Shown here: positions 17,902 through 26,266 of the stretch, in pieces
Layout of the letters: each line of letters opens with the position of its first letter
How positions within the stretch are numbered: position 1 is the first letter of the stretch
Assembly: GCA_021323945.1 (NCBI GenBank)
Contig: JAJPKA010000018.1
Coordinates: 350,853 to 414,852 of the forward strand
Direction of reading: 5' to 3'
Origin: Pseudomonadota bacterium
Lineage (GTDB): Bacteria; Desulfobacterota; Binatia; Binatales; Binataceae
Length of the DNA stretch: 64,000 nt
Program-made: the position numbers and the translations under genes
Notes under the pieces: model-generated
Seen by the model: the letters and a program-made list of their open reading frames with translations, nothing else
Database searches by the model: none
What the model was told of the DNA's origin: nothing

Positions 17902-19184
17902 TGCTGAGAGTCGAGGGTCAGGGGATGATCAAGGTGTAGTACCACTTCTCGTACGGCACGCGCATCACTGCGGGCCACGGTCAGCATAGCGCTGCCCGCT
18001 CTGAGCTGTTCGCCGACTTTGGGAATATGGCCGAGCCGTTCCACTATCAAGCCGCCGATGGTGGTGTACTCGTCGGCTTCGGGAAGCCCGAGTCCGAACC
18101 GCTCGTTCAGGTCTGCCACTGTTGCGTGGCCTGAGACGACCAGCGTTCGGGGCCCAGCGACCCGAGTCAACTCTTCACCCACATCATGCTCATCCTCGAT
18201 TTCGCCGACGACTTCTTCGAGCAAATCCTCGATTGTAATGATTCCCGACGCGCCGCCATATTCGTCGACCACCACCGCGAGAGTTTCACCAGTGCGCTGG
18301 AGCGCAATCAGAATCTCATCAAGCGGTGTCGATTCGGAAAAGTAGCTCACCGAACGCATTACCTCCCGTACCTCACCGGCCAGGTCAGGCGCTTCGAGCA
18401 GATCGAAAGCGTGCACGACACCGACAATATCGAAAATCCGTTCATGAAAAACCGGGATACGTGTGAAACCTTCCCGGCGCACCACTTCGATTGCGCCTGC
18501 GATGGTCGTTTCCTCGGGAATGGCTTGAACCTTAACCAAGGGCACCATCGCCTTGCGCGCCTCAGCCCGAGAGAAGCGGAAAATGCGGCTGATCATCTGT
18601 TGCTCGTCGGGCATGATGGCGTCGGTGGTTTCGGTAGCGGCGCTGCGGCCGTGCGGTTGCCGCCGGATGAGGAGTGCCAGATCTTCACGGCTGAGGAACA
18701 CCGTTTCGCTGTCGGAGGGAACTCCGGCCAGCCGACGCAATTGCCGACTGAGCGCTGTTTCGGCCGCAAGCAAGGGGGCGAGAACTGTGGCGAGGAAGCT
18801 CAACGGGCGAGCCGCGAACCGGGCGAACCGCAGCGGAGCTTTGAGTGTCGCAATTTTGGGAATCGACTCACCCAACAAAAGCGATACCGGAGCTAGAATG
18901 AAGGGCGCGAGGTAGGACGCCTGGGGGCTTAAGCCGTGTAAGAAACTGCTAAGCGCAGCAGCTGCTATCACGGTGGCAAGACTAGTTCCGGTGAGTAACA
19001 TGGCTACCACTCGATCGCGCCGCTGAAGCAGCTTTCCCAGCACCACCGCGCGTGGATCCCCCCCTTCCCGTTCAGCGTGGACCTTGAGGTCATCGGCTGC
19101 CACCAACGCGACTTCGCTCGCCGCAAAGAAGGCTTGACACAGGACACAGGCCAGCACTACAGCAAGCAGCACCACGATTCCCAT
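17892..19184 (-). CDS. HlyC/CorC-type CNNM-CBS membrane protein (copy 1)
   Basis: A 430-residue protein with the layout CNNM/DUF21 membrane domain (about residues 1-180), a CBS pair (about 195-320) and a C-terminal CorC_HlyC domain. The N-terminus is MGIVVLLAVVLACVLCQAFF, followed by ASEVALVAADDL. The CBS region contains GFTRIPVFHERIFDIVGVVH and VVVDEYGGASGIITIEDLLE; the tail contains DEYTTIGGLIVERLGHIP. Such proteins are linked to Mg2+/Co2+ transport. I place the start at the ATG 19184, one base after the preceding gene's stop, because the longer frame adds a non-hydrophobic N-terminus. Confidence 0.88.
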   Translation of the reverse strand: MGIVVLLAVVLACVLCQAFFAASEVALVAADDLKVHAEREGGDPRAVVLGKLLQRRDRVVAMLLTGTSLATVIAAAALSSFLHGLSPQASYLAPFILAPVSLLLGESIPKIATLKAPLRFARFAARPLSFLATVLAPLLAAETALSRQLRRLAGVPSDSETVFLSREDLALLIRRQPHGRSAATETTDAIMPDEQQMISRIFRFSRAEARKAMVPLVKVQAIPEETTIAGAIEVVRREGFTRIPVFHERIFDIVGVVHAFDLLEAPDLAGEVREVMRSVSYFSESTPLDEILIALQRTGETLAVVVDEYGGASGIITIEDLLEEVVGEIEDEHDVGEELTRVAGPRTLVVSGHATVADLNERFGLGLPEADEYTTIGGLIVERLGHIPKVGEQLRAGSAMLTVARSDARAVREVVLHLDHPLTLDSQQCR

Positions 19185-19185
19185 G

Positions 19186-20448
19186 CTAGCTGGCTCCAGC
19201 CTCGCTCGAGGGCCGTCTGAGCCGCACCACCTCGATGTTGGCACCTCGCACCCGTTCGACGGCACCATCAAGATTGCCCAACTTGAAGCGCTCACCGCGG
19301 CGGGGTACTCGCCGGAGTCGCTTAAGGAGATAGCTGCTGAGGGTATCTCCGCATGCGGAAGGGAGAGTAATGCTATCGCCGATTGCCTCGCGCAGTCGGT
19401 CGAGGGCGATGGAGCCCGACGCGATCCATTCGCCTGGGCCCACTTTGGTTAGTTCCGGCCCTTCAAAATCGAATTCGTCGCTGATTTCGCCAAAAAGTTC
19501 CTCGAGCAGATCTTCGAGGCTGATGAGGCCCACCACCCGCTTGGATTCATCCAGAACTATTGCTAGTTGAACACGCCCACGGCGCATTTCATTGAAGAGC
19601 TCGCCCAGCGGCTTGTTGGGCGGCACGAAGTATGCCGGCCGGAGCAGTCTTTCCAATCGTGGCGGCGCGGCTTCCAAGCGCTGCGTCACAAAGTCTTTGA
19701 CATGCAGGATGCCAATAATGTTGTCAGGCTGTCCACGATAAATCGGTATGCGCGAAAAGTGACCGCGAATTACCTCGGTCAGCAACTGGTCTGGGGGTGT
19801 TGCCAGGTCAAGTGAGAAAATTCGCTCGCGCGGCGTCATTATCTCGGCTGCTCGGCGGTTGCCAAAATCGAATACTTTGTGAATCAACTCGCGTTCCTGA
19901 GGTTCAACTTCGCCGAGGACTTCGCCCGTACGCAGCAACGCCTTGAATTCCTGTTCCGAAACCAAAGCCGGACGCGGGGGTTCTATTGTGGGTGTAAGCC
20001 ATCTCACCATCGGATGAAGTAGGGCACTCAAAGCTGCGAGCGGCCGGGCAGTCACCGTGGCGATGGCGACCGGGAAGGCGAGCGCGAAAGTCTTGGGCGT
20101 GATATCGGCAAAAATCAGCACGAGCGATATCATTAAGGGCACTGACAACCATGCGCCGAGCGGACCTAGCCAGGTCAGCAAGAAGGTGGTCGCCAGACAT
20201 TCAGCGAACACATTTGAAATTTCGTTAAGACCGATGATCACGAGCAAGGATTCGAGCGGTCGAGCCATCATTCGCTCGAGGGCTTCTCGAACCTGGTTTG
20301 CCAACCTCTGACGGGTAGATTCCATTCGCAATAATGCGAACAGGGCAGTTTCCGAGGCCGCCAGCATTGCGCTTAAGAAAAGGAGCAGCGCTACGATGAT
20401 TGGAAGAAGAGCCATCGAGAGTGTGCACAGAGCATGCGTTCCACTCAA
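19186..20448 (-). CDS. HlyC/CorC-type CNNM-CBS membrane protein (copy 2)
   Basis: A second CNNM-CBS-CorC protein of up to 420 residues, directly upstream of the first and only partly similar to it. The N-terminal membrane domain begins ALLPIIVALLLFLSAMLAAS with ETALFAL. The CBS segment has HFSRIPIYRGQPDNIIGILH and VLDESKRVVGLISLEDLLEE; the C-terminal domain ends in a low-complexity Ala/Gly/Ser tail. The TTG at 20448 overlaps the thiL stop (TTGA); an ATG at 20415 is an alternative. The tandem pair suggests the two act together in ion transport or efflux. Confidence 0.86.
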   Translation of the reverse strand: MSGTHALCTLSMALLPIIVALLLFLSAMLAASETALFALLRMESTRQRLANQVREALERMMARPLESLLVIIGLNEISNVFAECLATTFLLTWLGPLGAWLSVPLMISLVLIFADITPKTFALAFPVAIATVTARPLAALSALLHPMVRWLTPTIEPPRPALVSEQEFKALLRTGEVLGEVEPQERELIHKVFDFGNRRAAEIMTPRERIFSLDLATPPDQLLTEVIRGHFSRIPIYRGQPDNIIGILHVKDFVTQRLEAAPPRLERLLRPAYFVPPNKPLGELFNEMRRGRVQLAIVLDESKRVVGLISLEDLLEELFGEISDEFDFEGPELTKVGPGEWIASGSIALDRLREAIGDSITLPSACGDTLSSYLLKRLRRVPRRGERFKLGNLDGAVERVRGANIEVVRLRRPSSEAGAS

Positions 20449-21419
20449 CTGGGGCGCAGCTGATCCCAGCCGCGATGGGATACGGCAGAAATGTTGCCGG
20501 TCGAATTAACCAGCAGGGCCTGCTTATCGCGTGTGATTTCCCCGATGCAGCTAACCGCTACACCCAGGTGGCGCCGCAACGCAGCTTCGGAAATCTCGTT
20601 GCGCAAGCAAAAAAGCAGCTCATAATCGTCCCCGCCGCTCAGCGCCAGATCGCAGTCATCTCCGTAGACTCGCCGGTAGGCTGCAGATAGCGGCAGGCGA
20701 GTGCTGATGATCCTGGCACCGACGCCGCTGCATTCAAGGATGTGGCCGAGGTCCTGCCACAATCCGTCGCTGATATCAATCGCCGCCGGCGTCGGTTGGA
20801 GGCGCGCCAATTTGCGACCTGCAGCAACTTGTGCTCTTGGTTGCAGAAATCGCTTTACGAGTTGATTGCGGGCGGAACCCACTGCTGGGATCTTGTTCTG
20901 AAGAATGCGCAGGCCTAAGGCGGCGTCGCCGATGTTCCCCGTAACATAGACTTTATCGCCTGGGCGGGCAGTGTCCCGACGCATAGCTTGGGTTTCGACC
21001 TCCCCCAGCAAGGTGATTGTAATGGATAGTTGGTTGGCCCGTGTGATGTTTCCACCAACCACCGCAACCGCGGCTTCCGCGGCGGCCTTCCGTAGCCCCC
21101 GATACAGCCCATCAAAGAATCCAGCATCCAGTCCTGGTCGAACAGCGAGGTTGACAACGCAACTCGTCGGGACCCCGCCCATCGCGGCGATGTCGCTCAA
21201 GTTGACGTTGAGTGCTCTTGCTCCGAGCATCGCCGGGGTGCCCCATTGAAGGTTGAAATGCACCCCCTCGACCATCGAATCGACAGTGATGAGTTGAGGT
21301 CTGGGTGAAGGGGCAAGTAGCGCACAATCGTCGCCGGGTCCAAGGATGACGCGCCGTGTTCGCGGCAGTTTGCCGCACAAACGTGCGATAAGCTCAAATT
21401 CTCCGGGTGGCTCCTTCAC
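20445..21419 (-). CDS. thiL: Thiamine-monophosphate kinase
   Basis: Phosphorylates thiamine monophosphate to the active coenzyme thiamine pyrophosphate. 324 residues, normal for the family. Diagnostic segments are ILGPGDDCALLAP (Mg-ATP site), VDSMVEGVHFNL, ARALNVNLSDIAAMGG, GDKVYVTGNIGDAALGL, AIDISDGLWQDLGHI and ALSGGDDYELLFCL. The start is GTG at 21419 (cac at 21417-21419 on the plus strand). It leads a five-gene operon whose other members have no known thiamine role. No TPP riboswitch was recognised upstream. Confidence 0.94.
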   Translation of the reverse strand: MKEPPGEFELIARLCGKLPRTRRVILGPGDDCALLAPSPRPQLITVDSMVEGVHFNLQWGTPAMLGARALNVNLSDIAAMGGVPTSCVVNLAVRPGLDAGFFDGLYRGLRKAAAEAAVAVVGGNITRANQLSITITLLGEVETQAMRRDTARPGDKVYVTGNIGDAALGLRILQNKIPAVGSARNQLVKRFLQPRAQVAAGRKLARLQPTPAAIDISDGLWQDLGHILECSGVGARIISTRLPLSAAYRRVYGDDCDLALSGGDDYELLFCLRNEISEAALRRHLGVAVSCIGEITRDKQALLVNSTGNISAVSHRGWDQLRPS

Positions 21420-21856
21420 GGCAACGGCCTGAATCGCGCAAGGATCCCATTGGCCGGTGACGAAAAAGCTCTACGCGAACGGTTCGAGAGCAACCCGGAC
21501 CCGAAGTGAACCGACCTGACCATCGACAGCAAGGCTAAAACACGTAGATACCAAGAGGCAAGGTACCGGGACCTAAATTAGCTTAGCTAATAATTGCCCT
21601 CTTTGAATCGGCCGACCGGTTGGGCTAGGCTCGCAGCTACGGTGATAAGCTAATCGGTTGAAAAGCGGCGAGGACCCCCTTAACAGGTGTCCTTAACCTT
21701 GGCGATTATGCCACAAGCTTCAGTAACAAACGTTTCTAGCTTGTTTGCGACAGGCTCCAACCTTATGAGCACGCAGTCCCAAACTCTCGCAGTGGCTGGC
21801 TCGAGTGGACCACGGTTCATGGCTTACCGTTCGACCTGCAATTAGGAGATGCACCG
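21420..21856. other. 437-base divergent intergenic region
   Basis: It separates the thiL operon (minus) from the UGSC operon (plus), so it must hold both promoters. A 13-base palindrome, TTAGCT-T-AGCTAA, lies at 21578-21590. The plus-strand gene at 21857 has TTAGGAGATG before its start. No open frame here looks coding. Confidence 0.5.
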
Positions 21857-22903
21857 ATGGCGACAACGCAATCGGAGGTTGTTGAGGACGATCCGATTGA
21901 ATTGCTGTTTCAACGCGGCGTAACTGACGGCTTGCCGGTGGTTCCACCCACTCGCGAGCGCGTCGACCGTATGCTCGCAGCTGCCCCTGGCCGACGACGC
22001 GACGAGTTGATCGGAGTACTCGGCCCGCAGATGGGACGGGCGACGGTTGAAAAAGTCGCCATCAACGCGGTGATGGCGGGGTGCAAACCTGAATACTTCC
22101 CAGTCGTTCTGGCAGGAGTAGAAGCCTTGTGTGACGCTGCGTTCTGCGCGCATGGCCTTAGCATCACGCTCATGTCAGGCGCTCCACTGGCGATCATCAA
22201 TGGGCCGGTGCGGAATCGCATCGGCCTTAACTCGGGTCACAACGCGTTAGGACACGGATTTCGGGCCAATGCAACTATCGGACGGGCGTTGCGCCTGGTC
22301 ACGATGAACATTGGCGGTGCGCGGCCCCATGGCGTGACCAAGGCAACGCTGGGACATCCAGGTCAATACAGTTTCCTGGTGGCCGAGTACGAAGAAGCGT
22401 CGCCCTGGGAGCCGTTTCATGTCCAACGCGGCTTCCGCAAGGCGGACTCGGTTATCACTCTCTTTGGTGGCACCGGCTTTTTTCAAATCGTTGATTTTGC
22501 CAGCAATACGGCGGAGAAGCTCCTGTCAACCATCGGGGGGACCATGGGATGCATCAACAGTTATCGCGAATATCCCCTGATGTCGGATACCGTTTTGGTG
22601 CTGAGCCCGGAGCATGCGGCGACGATTGCTCGCGACGGATGGTCGAAGCGCGACGTCTCTAACTATCTCTACGAAACGGTCGTCCGCCAGCAACCGCCGC
22701 AGGGGATCCTTGGGCCGCCACGTGGGCGGGTTGCGCGATGGACCACCGCCGAGGGAGCGACGCGCAAGTTTCGCTCTCCCGAGTCTATAATCGTACTGGT
22801 TGCCGGGGGCACCGCGGGGCGCCTTTCCGCAGTGATTCCCGGATGGGTATCGGAGGAGCTGGCTGGTAGTTCACCCGTCAGCAAACTGATACGGCTCGAA
22901 TAA
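21857..22903 (+). CDS. Conserved protein upstream of UGSC selenoprotein
   Basis: A 348-residue soluble protein preceded by AGGAGATG. I do not recognise a named family. It begins with an acidic stretch, then TDGLPVVPPTRERVDRML. It contains a long Gly-rich, Asn-rich centre with GHGFRANATIGRALRLV, NIGGARPHGVTKATLGHPGQ and EEASPWEPFHVQRGF, plus cysteines in GCKPEYFP, ALCDAAFCAHG and GGTMGCINSY. No signal peptide or membrane helix is seen. It ends 75 bases before the selenoprotein start on the same strand, so the two are probably one transcript and functional partners, perhaps subunits of one redox enzyme. That last step is inference. Confidence 0.75.
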   Translation: MATTQSEVVEDDPIELLFQRGVTDGLPVVPPTRERVDRMLAAAPGRRRDELIGVLGPQMGRATVEKVAINAVMAGCKPEYFPVVLAGVEALCDAAFCAHGLSITLMSGAPLAIINGPVRNRIGLNSGHNALGHGFRANATIGRALRLVTMNIGGARPHGVTKATLGHPGQYSFLVAEYEEASPWEPFHVQRGFRKADSVITLFGGTGFFQIVDFASNTAEKLLSTIGGTMGCINSYREYPLMSDTVLVLSPEHAATIARDGWSKRDVSNYLYETVVRQQPPQGILGPPRGRVARWTTAEGATRKFRSPESIIVLVAGGTAGRLSAVIPGWVSEELAGSSPVSKLIRLE

Positions 22904-22978
22904 GGGTGCCCACTGAAGGAGGAAGCGTTGCGCGGGTGGAAAACGATAGGTACCGAGAGGAAGAAAGGAGTTTTAGTC

Positions 22979-23527
22979 ATGACAGATGATCTTCTGGATC
23001 CTGTTGGCTTCGAAAGTGCTGGGCCGCCCAAGCCGATGGCCAAGCGCCTCGATAGTCTAAGTGGCAAAACAATCGGAATACTCGATATTGGCTTTCCCAA
23101 TGGCAATCTCTTCCTGGATCGGGTGGAAGAGGTACTCCGAAGCAAGTATGGAGTGGCGGAGTTCGTAAGGCGCGCCAAGCCGAGCCCTGCGCGACCAGCG
23201 GATGACGAGGTAAGGAGGGAGTTGATCGAGGCCTGTGATGCGATTGTAGAAGGGACCAGCAGTTGAGGGTCTTGCATGTCGTGCAGTTCGCACGACACCG
23301 CCTATTTCGAGGAACAGGGAATTCCCACCGCGAATATAGCGACTACAGAGTTCCGGGAAGCAGGGCGTATCCAGTACACCAATCTCGGATACCCCAATTA
23401 TGACATCGTCTTCATTCCTCACCCAATTTTTCCACTGACCAAAGAGGAAACCTTCGCCAAAGCCGACGCAGTGATTGACGAAATTGTGAAACGGCTGACT
23501 GAGGATCAGACATCTCGGCGAGTTTGA
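22979..23527 (+). CDS. UGSC-family selenoprotein (in-frame UGA = Sec96)
   Basis: One 182-residue gene interrupted in standard translation by TGA at 23264-23266. Upstream the frame reads to EACDAIVEGTSS; TGA is then followed in the same frame by GSCMSCSSHDTAYFEEQG and the rest of the fold (NIATTEFREAG, HPIFPLTKEETFAKADAV). The resulting U-G-S-C is exactly the motif that names the UGSC (seleno)protein family, so TGA encodes selenocysteine at residue 96, with C99 and C102 nearby. A SECIS-like hairpin follows at the right distance. ATG 22979 is chosen because AAGGAG lies nine bases before it. The protein is soluble and probably redox-active; its substrate is unknown. Confidence 0.88.
23277..23297 (+). 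promoter_or_regulatory. Bacterial SECIS hairpin for UGA at 23264
   Basis: Perfect 8-bp stem TGTCGTGC (23277-23284) / GCACGACA (23290-23297) with a five-base loop AGTTC. The loop starts 18 bases after the UGA and has G at its second position, both within the usual bacterial SECIS pattern read by SelB. The element lies inside the coding sequence, as is normal in bacteria. Confidence 0.8.
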
Positions 23528-23540
23528 AGCGACGGCAGCC

Positions 23541-23585
23541 GCGACCTCCTGCCCGCATTTTAAATCGTGCGGGGCGGGGGGTCGC
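23541..23585. terminator. Strong hairpin between convergent UGSC and htpX genes
   Basis: A 17-base arm (23541-23557) pairs with 23568-23585, allowing a few G-U pairs and one bulge, around a T/A-rich ten-base loop. It lies 13 bases after the selenoprotein stop and 54 bases beyond the htpX stop, so it may end both transcripts. There is no T-tract after it. Confidence 0.5.
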
Positions 23586-23638
23586 ATGGGCTTAACGGGT
23601 AACTCGCCACTTTCCGATTTGGCGTCGGTCGCGAGCCG

Positions 23639-24619
23639 CTAGGCTGCTTCGCCGAGCATCCGGCGCAAGCGCTGAATTCGGCGCGAGAGGGGCGGGTGAG
23701 TCGAAAATAAATTGTCCAGAAACCCTTCATCGTCGTCCCGGGCGCCTGTGAGGGGATTGACAATAAAAAGATGAGCAATGCCGCGAGACGCGTGGGCGAG
23801 CGGTGACTGACTTTGCGCGATCTGTTCGAGTGCGCGCAGCAGGGCCCGCGGATTGCGCGTAAACTCGACGGCTGAAGCGTCAGCGAGGTATTCGCGCTGG
23901 CGCGACACAGCCATGGCGATCAAACCGGAGAAAAGCGGTGCCAGCATTGCCAGAATGAAGACCGCGGTTGTGAGCAACATTCCACTTTCCCCTTGACTTT
24001 CCTCACCGTCGTCGCGTCCGCCCAAGCCGCCGAAGAAGGACCAGCGCATCAAAAAGTCGGTTAGCATTGCCACGCCGCCAACCAACACCGCGATCATCAT
24101 CATTGTACGAATATCATAATCGCGGATATGCGCCATCTCGTGGCCGATGACGCCTTGTAGCTCTTCTCGATCCATCTGATCCACCAGCCCCTGCGTGACA
24201 CAGATAACGGAATGCCACGGATCGCGCCCAGTGGCAAAAGCGTTAGGTGCCGGGTCATCAATGATGTAAAGCCGGGGGACGGGCATGCGCGACGCCAAGG
24301 CCATCTCCCGCACAACGTCTGTAACCACTTGGTGTTGTGGTGAGTCCGGCAGTAGGGGACGTGCATGGGCTGATGCGAGGACAAGAGTCGCACCACCAAA
24401 GTAGGAGATCAGTGATTGGAAGGAGCCAACTACCAGCGCGGAAACCGTGAGTAGAGGAAAACCAACCAGTTGCCCGTCTTTTAGCCGTACAGTGCCCAAG
24501 ACGAAATCGAGACCGAAGCCGAGGGCAGAGAAGAGCGCGAGAAACACCAGGACAAGCAGGACCGTGGCGCGGCGGTTGCGACGCTCCAATTCACGAAAAT
24601 CGGCGCGCGTAGCTGCCAT
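23639..24619 (-). CDS. htpX: HtpX-like M48 membrane zinc metalloprotease
   Basis: An inner-membrane protease of the M48B family that degrades misfolded membrane proteins. 326 residues. Two N-terminal hydrophobic segments (about 18-40 and 52-82) precede the zinc motif GHEMAHIRD (H160, E161, H164). Two further membrane segments follow, then the third-ligand region SRQREYLADASAVEF. The C-terminal STHPPLSRRIQRLRRML is typical. It lies 18 bases after the lemA remnant, the classical lemA-htpX pair. Confidence 0.92.
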   Translation of the reverse strand: MAATRADFRELERRNRRATVLLVLVFLALFSALGFGLDFVLGTVRLKDGQLVGFPLLTVSALVVGSFQSLISYFGGATLVLASAHARPLLPDSPQHQVVTDVVREMALASRMPVPRLYIIDDPAPNAFATGRDPWHSVICVTQGLVDQMDREELQGVIGHEMAHIRDYDIRTMMMIAVLVGGVAMLTDFLMRWSFFGGLGGRDDGEESQGESGMLLTTAVFILAMLAPLFSGLIAMAVSRQREYLADASAVEFTRNPRALLRALEQIAQSQSPLAHASRGIAHLFIVNPLTGARDDDEGFLDNLFSTHPPLSRRIQRLRRMLGEAA

Positions 24620-24637
24620 CTTCCCGGGATTGTCGAT

Positions 24638-25210
24638 TTAAGAGGCGCGCTGAGTTCCCAACGAAAGGTCGACCTTCGGTACGGCCTGGTCTTCTGCCGA
24701 GGTCTGGAAATATTCAGCCGGGCGAAAGCCGAATTGTGTGGCAATGATGCTGGCTGGGAAGGTCTCAATGCGATTGTTCAGATCCAACACCGCATCGTTG
24801 TAGGCCTGACGAGCGAATGCGATCTAATTCTCAGTGGTGGTCAGCTCTTCCTGCAATCGTAAAACGTTGCCATCCGCCTTTAACTGCGGGTAATTTTCCA
24901 TTAACGCCAGCAGCCGACCGAGACCAGCGGTGAGCTCGTTTTCCGCTCGAACTCGTGTTTGCTGACTGGGAGCTGCAATCGCCCGATTGCGGGCTTCGAT
25001 TACCTGACCAAGTGTCTCTCGCTCAAATTGCATGTAGCCTTTGACTGCTTCTACCAGGTTTGGAATGAGGTCGTGGCGACGTTTGAGCTGGACGTCGATT
25101 TGACGCCAGGCATTCTCGACAGCGTTGCGCATCCTGACGAGCGAATTATAGGTAAAGATCAAATATAGCGCGACAATAACGATAATTCCGATGACTATCC
25201 AGGTGCTCAT
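24638..25210 (-). pseudogene. lemA: lemA interrupted by amber codon
   Basis: LemA-family membrane protein. From ATG 25210 the frame gives MSTWIVIGIIVIVALYLIF (membrane anchor), NAWRQIDVQLKRRHDLIPN and LQEELTTTEN, then stops at TAG (24824-24826, codon 129). The same frame continues with IAFARQAYNDAVLDLNNRI, FPASIIATQFGF and AEYFQTS to TAA at 24638-24640, exactly as in intact family members, for 190 codons in all. One base change (for example AGG to TAG at the Arg usual here) explains it. It could be a real nonsense mutation, a polymorphism or a sequencing error. Confidence 0.85.
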
Positions 25211-25391
25211 TGAGGCTGTATTCTCCCCCTCACTGACTCCGCTATCCATCTATTAAACAGTCTTCTTATAAATAGTCGTTCGTTGTGCGGGCGCTGGTTT
25301 GAAACCACCAACTCTCTTTCTGAGACGAGCGCCGCTGAAGAATGATAACAGAAAGTTTTTCTGCAAAAGCGTTTGTCGGGAGGGATCTCGG

Positions 25392-25423
25392 AGGCATGGA
25401 CGGCTCGGCGGCCGTCCATGCCT
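25392..25423. other. 13-bp perfect hairpin between hsp20 and lemA
   Basis: Arms at 25392-25404 and 25411-25423 pair perfectly (AGGCATGGACGGC with its complement) around TCGGCG. On the plus strand it is followed nine bases later by seven As; on the minus strand no T-tract follows it, so it is an unconventional terminator for hsp20. It could also stabilise or process an mRNA end. Confidence 0.6.
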
Positions 25424-25466
25424 GGCCCTTAAAAAAAGCGTGATTTCGACTCAAAAGGAATGGCTT

Positions 25467-25886
25467 TTAGTTGATCTGAATCTTGACCGGCCGTGCTTCG
25501 GCGCGCTTCTCGATCCTTACTTCAAGCACCCCGTCTTTGTAGCTGGCCGTCACGTGTTCAGGGTCAGCATCTTTGGGTAACTCGAAACTGCGCCGTATCG
25601 GACCGTAATGACGCTCAGCCAGATGAACCTCAGCGTTTTTTGGCCATTCCGGGCGCTTCCGTTCGGCCGTCACCCTAAGCGTATGATCCTCGACCCTGAG
25701 GTCGACGGAATCATTTTTCAAACCCGGCATATCGAAATAGAACCGGTAGCTTTCGTTATCCTCCATGACGTCGGTAGCTGGACGTATGGGAGTTTGAAAG
25801 CTCGGCTCAAAATCTTCAAACAAGTGATTAAATCCGTTAAATAACCAGCCACTGTTCGGAAATGAGCTTTCATACCTGATTTCCAT
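25467..25886 (-). CDS. Hsp20-family small heat-shock protein (copy 1)
   Basis: A 139-residue ATP-independent chaperone with an alpha-crystallin domain. Seen: DVMEDNESYRFYFDMPGLK opening the domain, VDLRVEDHTLRVTAERKR, RSFELPKDADPEHVTASYKD and the GVLEVRIEKR strand, then a short tail with an I-x-I/V-type end (KIQIN). AGGAGGT stands about nine bases before the ATG. It lies upstream of the lemA-htpX pair on the same strand with a strong hairpin between them. No CIRCE operator was seen upstream. Confidence 0.92.
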   Translation of the reverse strand: MEIRYESSFPNSGWLFNGFNHLFEDFEPSFQTPIRPATDVMEDNESYRFYFDMPGLKNDSVDLRVEDHTLRVTAERKRPEWPKNAEVHLAERHYGPIRRSFELPKDADPEHVTASYKDGVLEVRIEKRAEARPVKIQIN

Positions 25887-26266
25887 TCAATAATTACCTC
25901 CTGCGAGTCGAGTCGGGGAAAACGTTGATCGAACCAACTGTCCGCTAACCTCGTCCGCTGCTAATCAACTTAAGTACGATTCCCTAGTCGTCAAGCACAG
26001 TGAAGTGGGCCTGGGTGTAAGGCTGCGACCTGTTATTGCGCGCGGCCTGATTACAACGCGGCGCGCGAGAGACTTTGTGCCAGGTTCCGTGAAATGGTCT
26101 TGTCTGATGCGAGAACCTGACGCTGCCGACTCTGGAGTTCACTCTTTGACAACCTCAAGGCAGGATTAAAGCCTGTACTTGCTTAACCGCACAGTGCCCT
26201 GCTAGCCATTGAGGTTCAGACCGGCTGGCGAGAATCAAGGCCCGGACCAATATGGAGGCTCCTGCG
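25887..26266. other. 380-base divergent region between hsp20 and alcohol dehydrogenase
   Basis: No gene seen. It must carry promoters for hsp20 (minus) and the dehydrogenase (plus). A GCGCGC repeat pair flanks ACAAC-containing sequence near 26040-26070. ATGGAGG at 26252-26258 serves as the ribosome-binding site for the dehydrogenase ATG at 26267. Confidence 0.45.

Noticed and set aside
24824..24826. Amber codon of lemA as pyrrolysine or programmed readthrough
   Set aside because: No pyl genes or readthrough context are visible; a point mutation or sequencing error is simpler.
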